From Dinoroseobacter sp039192165 (GTDB lineage: Bacteria > Pseudomonadota > Alphaproteobacteria > Rhodobacterales > Rhodobacteraceae): a stretch of DNA of 64,000 nucleotides. The notes under the pieces are model-generated. The model saw only the letters and a program-made list of their open reading frames with translations. It was not told where the DNA came from and made no database searches. Each line of letters begins with the position of its first letter. The stretch's first letter is position 1. Positions 59,184-64,000 of this stretch are shown here, piece after piece. The translations under genes were made by a program, and so were the position numbers. The DNA lies in NCBI GenBank assembly GCA_039192165.1, contig JBCCXD010000010.1, positions 1 through 64,000 of the forward strand, in the 5' to 3' direction.

Positions 59184-61628
59184 TCAGGCGCGCATACGGG
59201 CATGTTTTGGGTCATACATCGGCGCATGGCTTGGTTCGGCCTTCACACGGCGTCCTCCGATATCGATCTCGTAGGGGACTTCAAGAAGATCTGCGATCTT
59301 CGCACCGTGTGTCGGGACGTAGCCCATTGCGATTCCGCCTTCGAGCGCATGACCGTAGTTGCCGGATGTCACGATCGAGACAATCTGCCCATCTTGCACC
59401 ACGGCCTCGTTGTGAAACACCATCGCGTCTGGTTCCGTCAGGCGAAATTGCAGCATCCGTCGCGTTAACCCGGCGTCTTTGCGCCTCATAACCGCATCAC
59501 GTCCGATAAAATCGCCCTTGTCAGTTTTGACGGCGAAGCCAAGGCCCGCCTCCAGCACATGGTCCTCATCGGTAATATCATGGCCAAAATGGCGAAAGCC
59601 CTTTTCAATCCTGCAACTGTCCAGAGCGTGAAGGCCGCATAGCTTCAGATCCAGATTCTCGCCGGCTGCAAGCAGAGTTTCGAACACATGCGGCGCCTGA
59701 TCGGCGGTGACGTAGACTTCCCAGCCAAGCTCGCCCACATAACTGACCCTGTGGGCGCGCCCCAGGCCCATACCGATCTCGATCTCTCGCGCAGTTCCGA
59801 AGGGATGTACCGCGTTTGAGAAGTCGTTCGGGCTCACCATCTGCATGAGGTTCCGGGCGTTCGGGCCCATGATGCAGAACACGGCTTCTTGGACTGTCAC
59901 ATCAGTTACAACAACAAAGGCGTCGTCCACATGGCGCTTGAGCCAAGACAGGTCCCTGGTCACCGTGGCGGCAGGCACCACCAACAAATAGGCGGTCTCT
60001 GACAGGCGGGTTACCGTCAGATCGCTTTCGATACCGCCCCGCTCGTTGAGCATCTGAGTGTAGATCAGACGACCCGCTGCCACATCGACGTCGTTGCCGC
60101 ATACGCGCTGCAGAAACGCGCAAGCATCCCGGCCTTCCACGCGGATCTTGCCAAAGGAGGACATATCAAAGAGGCCGACATTCTCACGCACCGCCATGTG
60201 TTCTGTACGCTGGTTCTCAAACCAGTTCTGACGGGTCCAGTCGTAGCGATAGGCATGGTCCTGATCCGGCCGCGCAAACCAATTCGGCCGTTCCCATCCG
60301 GACAGTTCGCCGAACACAGCGCCGTTTGCCTTGAGATGCTCATGGATCGGACTCCGGCGGATACCGCGGGCGGTTTCGGGTTGGCGGTAGGGATAGTGGT
60401 CGGCAAAAAGCAAACCGAGAGTTTCGCTGACCCTTTCGCGGAGATACGTGCGGTTGCGCTGAAATGGTTGCGCACGCCGGATATCAACATCCCAGAGGTC
60501 AAAAGGCGGCTCTCCGGCGTCGAGCCATTGCGCAAGGGCCATGCCTGCTCCACCGGACGAAACGATACCAATGGAATTGTAGCCGGCCGCGACCCAGTAG
60601 CCCCGAAGTTCTGGTGCCTCGCCAAGATAGTACCTGTCGTCTGGCGTGAAGCTTTCCGGGCCGTTGAAGAAGGTATGGATGCCCGCCGTTTCAAACATCG
60701 GCATTCGATGCATCGCTTTTTCGAGGATTGGTTCGAAATGCTCAAAGTCCTCAGGCAGGCTGTCGAACTCGAAGTCTTCTGGAATGCCGGACATGCCCCA
60801 GGGCTTTGCGCGGGGCTCAAACGCGCCGAGCAGCATCTTGCCCGCATCTTCTTTGTAGTAGGCACATTCGTCCGGAACGCGCAGCACTGGCAGCGCGCCC
60901 AAGCCAGCGACGGGCTCGGTCAAAAGATAGAAGTGTTCGCATGCGTGAAGAGGCAGTGTCACGCCTGACATGGCTGCCAGATCACGGCCCCACATTCCGC
61001 CGCAGTTGATGACGATATCCGTCGCGATATGCCCGGACTCGCCTTCGGACGACCAGTTCACGCCGGTAACCCGGGTGCCATTGTCCTGAACCGACGTCAC
61101 TTTGACGCCCTCGCAGATAGACGCCCCGTTCATGCGGGCCCCTTTGGCCAGCGCCATGGCAATATTGGCCGGGTCGCATTGGCCGTCTTTGGATAGATAA
61201 ACGCCCCCAAGTGCATCATCGGTCGTCAGATGCGGATAGAGTGTGCGGACCTCTTCCGGGCCGATAACCTCGGCTTCGACGCCGAAGGTGCGTGCCAGCG
61301 TTGCCTGTCGTCGGACTTCTTCCCAGCGATCCTCGGTCAGGGCGAGCGTAATCGACCCGTTCTGGCGCATACCAGTCGCAACGCCCGTCTCAGCTTCGAG
61401 GTTGGTGTAAAGCTCTGCCGAGTACTTTGCGAGACGCGTCAGGTTCTGCGAGGCGCGAAGTTGTCCGATTAGTCCTGCGGCGTGCCACGTGGTGCCGCAG
61501 GTGAGCTGCTTGCGCTCCAGCAGCACGACATCCGTCCAACCGAGCTTGGCCAAGTGGTAGGCAATCGAGCACCCAGAGACGCCGCCACCTATGATAACAG
61601 CGCGGGCCTGCGACGGCGGCCGCTTCAT
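59184..61628 (-). CDS. FAD oxidase-GcvT fusion (dimethylglycine/sarcosine dehydrogenase-like)
   Basis: The 814-residue protein has an FAD/NAD loop (VIIGGGVSGCSIAYHLAKLG, ~10-29), the TTWHAAG motif whose His carries covalent FAD in the family, a DAO domain to ~420 and a C-terminal GcvT/aminomethyltransferase domain with ACAFLQRVCGND and KGFRHFGHDI. It likely demethylates a methylated glycine and passes formaldehyde to tetrahydrofolate. Overlaps the upstream paralogue by 4 nt. Confidence 0.85.
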   Translation of the reverse strand: MKRPPSQARAVIIGGGVSGCSIAYHLAKLGWTDVVLLERKQLTCGTTWHAAGLIGQLRASQNLTRLAKYSAELYTNLEAETGVATGMRQNGSITLALTEDRWEEVRRQATLARTFGVEAEVIGPEEVRTLYPHLTTDDALGGVYLSKDGQCDPANIAMALAKGARMNGASICEGVKVTSVQDNGTRVTGVNWSSEGESGHIATDIVINCGGMWGRDLAAMSGVTLPLHACEHFYLLTEPVAGLGALPVLRVPDECAYYKEDAGKMLLGAFEPRAKPWGMSGIPEDFEFDSLPEDFEHFEPILEKAMHRMPMFETAGIHTFFNGPESFTPDDRYYLGEAPELRGYWVAAGYNSIGIVSSGGAGMALAQWLDAGEPPFDLWDVDIRRAQPFQRNRTYLRERVSETLGLLFADHYPYRQPETARGIRRSPIHEHLKANGAVFGELSGWERPNWFARPDQDHAYRYDWTRQNWFENQRTEHMAVRENVGLFDMSSFGKIRVEGRDACAFLQRVCGNDVDVAAGRLIYTQMLNERGGIESDLTVTRLSETAYLLVVPAATVTRDLSWLKRHVDDAFVVVTDVTVQEAVFCIMGPNARNLMQMVSPNDFSNAVHPFGTAREIEIGMGLGRAHRVSYVGELGWEVYVTADQAPHVFETLLAAGENLDLKLCGLHALDSCRIEKGFRHFGHDITDEDHVLEAGLGFAVKTDKGDFIGRDAVMRRKDAGLTRRMLQFRLTEPDAMVFHNEAVVQDGQIVSIVTSGNYGHALEGGIAMGYVPTHGAKIADLLEVPYEIDIGGRRVKAEPSHAPMYDPKHARMRA

Positions 61629-64000
61629 GCCCGAAGCCTTTCGTTCTTGGGATCCCAGAACGGCATTTCATGCACCGTTGCACGGCAAAGATCGCCAAAA
61701 ATGTCGACCTCCACCTCGGTCCCTGGCTCTGTCAGGTCTGTGCGGACCATTGCAATGGCGAGCGAGGCACCCACACGGTGGCCCCAGGCGCCGCTGGTTG
61801 CTTCGCCCACAAGCTCTCCATTCTTCCAGATCGGCGCCATGTAGGGTGTATCGAGCTCCGCTGTCTCGACCACCAGCCCGACGGCCTGTTTGGCTACGCC
61901 GCTTTCCTTCTCAGCAATCAAAGCGCTCCGGCCGGGGAAATCTGTGTTCTTCTCGAAGTCGAGGAACCGGTCCAGCCCTGCCTCCAGCACAGTGTAGTCG
62001 CTCGACAAATCCTGCTTCCAGCCCCTGTAGCCTTTTTCCAACCGCAGGCTGTCGAGCGCGTACATGCCAAAGGGGCGCGCACCTGCGGCGATCACGGCAT
62101 CCCATATTTCCGGGGCGCCCTCAGGCGTGCAGTGCACTTCCCAGCCAAGTTCTCCGGCAAAGCTGACCCGCAGGAGCGCGCAGGGCTGGCCAGCAACCGT
62201 TCCTTCGAAACTTGCGCTGAGCCAGCCTCTGGTAAGATCGTGACCTTCGGTTATGGCCCCGAGAATTTCGCGCGCGCGCGGCCCGGTGACGAGCAGACAT
62301 TCTTTCTGGTCGGTCTGGTCGGAAATCGTGATGCCTTCGGGAACATTGCCGGCCAGCACTTCAAAATCATGCCACTGGGCCAAGGCAGCGGTAATCAGGT
62401 CGACGTGGTCATCGGTGTGAACCACGACAGTCATCTCCGTCACGATCCTGCCCCGGTTATCTGCAAAGTAGGCCAGACCGACGCGGCCTTCTTTGGGCAG
62501 GCGTGAGACGGTGAGGCTGTCGACGAAGGCCCGGGCGCCCAAGCCCGTGACCCTGTAGCGGGAAAACCCTGAGATCGGCAGCACGCCGCAGCCATCCCGT
62601 ACAGTCTCTACCTCTTCGGCGATGCGTTCATACCAAGGGCCCTCGCGGTTCCATGTCAGTGTCGCCTTTTCGGACACGTCGTCGCCGGGCTTGGCAAACC
62701 AATTGGCCCGTTCCCAGCCGTTGTAGGCGCCAAAAACCGCGCCTGCGTCGACCAGCCGCGAATGAAGGCTCGAGAGCTTCTTGTTCCGTGCGGCCGGCCA
62801 CTCGTGGTGCGGGAAGTGCATCGCGTATTCGTGGCCGTAGACTTCCATGCCCTTGGCGTTGCAATAGGCCTGATCTGCATGTTCGGTGAAGCGCCGCGGA
62901 TCGACGGACCAAACGTCCCATTCGGTTTCGCCCTCGGAGATCCATTCCGCAAGAACTTTTCCCGCTCCGCCCGCTTGTGCGATCCCGAAGGTAAAAACGC
63001 AGGCCTCGAAAGCATTTGGGACGCCCGGCATCGGCCCGATCAGGGGATTGCCGTCCGGTGAATAGGGGATCGGCCCATTGATAACCTTTGACAGGCCTGC
63101 CTCGGCAAGAAGCGGAACCCGCCCCATCGCGTCTTCGATGTACCATTCCAGCCGTTCGAGGTCGTCTGGGTACAGCTGGAAACTGAAGTCGTCCGGCATC
63201 GGGTCGTCCGGATTGAGCCAGTGGCCCTTGCAGTTCAACTCATAGGGGCCAAGATTAAACCCGTTGATCTCCTGTCGGAGGTAGTAAGAGCTGTCGACAT
63301 CGCGCAGGATAGGCAGCTTGCCCCCTGTCGCCTCCGTACGGGCTTTTACCTCCGGTACATCCTCAAAAAGCATATACTGATGACTCATGACCATCATCGG
63401 GACCGTCCGACCACCGAAAGGACGGAACATTTCCCCCACGCGCTGGGCATAGTAGCCGGCCGCATTCACCACATACTCCGCACGCACTTCGCCCTTGAGG
63501 GTCTTGACGATCCATTCTCCGTTTTGTCGGTCCATGCCGGTGACCGGACAGAAGCGAATGATCCGGGCCCCAAGGTCCCGCGCACCCTTCGCCAAAGCCT
63601 GTGTGAGCTGAGCGGGGTCAATGTCACCGTCATACTGGTCGTAGAGCACACCTGTCAGATCATGCTGCTCGGCAAACGGATAAATCTGAGGCAGCTCCTC
63701 AGGTGTAAGGATCTGAAGGTCCATGCCCTGTGCCTGCCCCATTCCCCGCGCGCGCTGAAATTCCTGGAGACGTTCCTTGGAATGGGCGAGCCTTACAGAA
63801 CCTGACACGTGATAGTTCAGCGGATAGTCAACCGCTTCGGCGAGCCCGCGATACAGGTCCGTCGAATAACGCTGCATGTTCATGATCGTCCAGGACGGCG
63901 AGAATGTCGGGACATTTCCGGCCGCGTGCCACGTTGACCCTGCTGTCAGTTCGTTCTTTTCGAGCAGCAGGCAGTCCGTCCAGCCTGCTTTCGCAAGATG
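61625..64000 (-). CDS. second FAD oxidase-GcvT fusion, 5' end outside window
   Basis: A paralogue of the neighbour, open to the right edge of the window (codon at 63998-64000), so the start lies beyond 64000. The visible 791 residues include TAGSTWHAAGNVP (covalent-FAD motif), a DAO domain, and a C-terminal GcvT part with GAPEIWDAVIAAGARPFG and RLEKGYRGWKQDL. Tandem copies suggest a broader methyl-glycine or related catabolic operon continuing beyond the window. Confidence 0.85.
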   Translation of the reverse strand, partial: HLAKAGWTDCLLLEKNELTAGSTWHAAGNVPTFSPSWTIMNMQRYSTDLYRGLAEAVDYPLNYHVSGSVRLAHSKERLQEFQRARGMGQAQGMDLQILTPEELPQIYPFAEQHDLTGVLYDQYDGDIDPAQLTQALAKGARDLGARIIRFCPVTGMDRQNGEWIVKTLKGEVRAEYVVNAAGYYAQRVGEMFRPFGGRTVPMMVMSHQYMLFEDVPEVKARTEATGGKLPILRDVDSSYYLRQEINGFNLGPYELNCKGHWLNPDDPMPDDFSFQLYPDDLERLEWYIEDAMGRVPLLAEAGLSKVINGPIPYSPDGNPLIGPMPGVPNAFEACVFTFGIAQAGGAGKVLAEWISEGETEWDVWSVDPRRFTEHADQAYCNAKGMEVYGHEYAMHFPHHEWPAARNKKLSSLHSRLVDAGAVFGAYNGWERANWFAKPGDDVSEKATLTWNREGPWYERIAEEVETVRDGCGVLPISGFSRYRVTGLGARAFVDSLTVSRLPKEGRVGLAYFADNRGRIVTEMTVVVHTDDHVDLITAALAQWHDFEVLAGNVPEGITISDQTDQKECLLVTGPRAREILGAITEGHDLTRGWLSASFEGTVAGQPCALLRVSFAGELGWEVHCTPEGAPEIWDAVIAAGARPFGMYALDSLRLEKGYRGWKQDLSSDYTVLEAGLDRFLDFEKNTDFPGRSALIAEKESGVAKQAVGLVVETAELDTPYMAPIWKNGELVGEATSGAWGHRVGASLAIAMVRTDLTEPGTEVEVDIFGDLCRATVHEMPFWDPKNERLRA

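Noticed and set aside
1..64000. CRISPR arrays, insertion sequences, prophage genes or a replication origin
   Set aside because: I saw no regular direct repeats, transposase or integrase motifs, phage structural genes, or clustered DnaA-box-like sites beside a dnaA gene.

Overview
The window is about 64 kb of high-GC alphaproteobacterial chromosome. It is best placed in the Rhodobacteraceae (Roseobacter group). The evidence is the bztABCD amino-acid transporter, MipZ, an ATP12-type F1 chaperone, a LuxR/LuxI pair beside rplQ, tandem GcvT-fused FAD oxidases and the MaoC-phosphotransacetylase fusion. I cannot name a species from sequence alone.

Region 1 (1-21.8 kb, plus strand) is the ribosomal supercluster. 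It runs tuf end, S10 operon (rpsJ-rplC-rplD-rplW // rplB-rpsS-rplV-rpsC-rplP // rpmC-rpsQ), spc operon (rplN to rpmD // rplO-secY-adk) and alpha operon (// rpsM-rpsK-rpoA-rplQ). The gene order is canonical but it is broken at four places. An unknown protein plus an AAA+ ATPase sit between rplW and rplB. A GT61 glycosyltransferase plus an antisense P-loop protein/2OG-oxygenase pair sit between rplP and rpmC. An FkbM methyltransferase sits between rpmD and rplO. A lipoprotein plus a DUF2975/XRE pair sit between adk and rpsM. Several breaks carry terminator-like hairpins, so the cluster is probably several transcription units.

Region 2 (21.8-32.6 kb) holds a quorum-sensing locus: a 60-residue divergent protein, a LuxR regulator with a lux-box-like dyad over its start codon, and a LuxI synthase. 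It continues with the overlapping operon rarA-crcB-rluC-HAD phosphatase-ATP12, then bztABCD with a terminator between bztA and bztB.

Region 3 (32.6-42.6 kb, mostly minus strand) holds sixA, a Fe-S protein, argB, engB, a MOSC protein and yidC. An EAL phosphodiesterase, ttcA, a DUF3833 lipoprotein and an ankyrin protein come next, followed by yidD-rnpA-rpmH. The usual rpmH-rnpA-yidD-yidC run is therefore split.

Region 4 (42.9-49.3 kb) is a surface-glycan or lipid export set: an LptE-like lipoprotein, an MsbA-type ABC exporter, GDP-6-deoxyhexose genes rmd and gmd, a glycosyltransferase, and one tRNA-Arg(ACG) with an encoded CCA.

Region 5 (49.3-64 kb) holds an orphan sensor kinase, a flavin disulfide-reductase-like enzyme with a TVP38 membrane protein, an I78-type inhibitor protein and mipZ. 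After these come rpmE-rplS-trmD, a small kinase-like phosphotransferase, the MaoC-Pta fusion and two tandem dimethylglycine/sarcosine-dehydrogenase-like oxidases, the last cut by the window edge. I found no insertion sequence, prophage, CRISPR array or replication origin.
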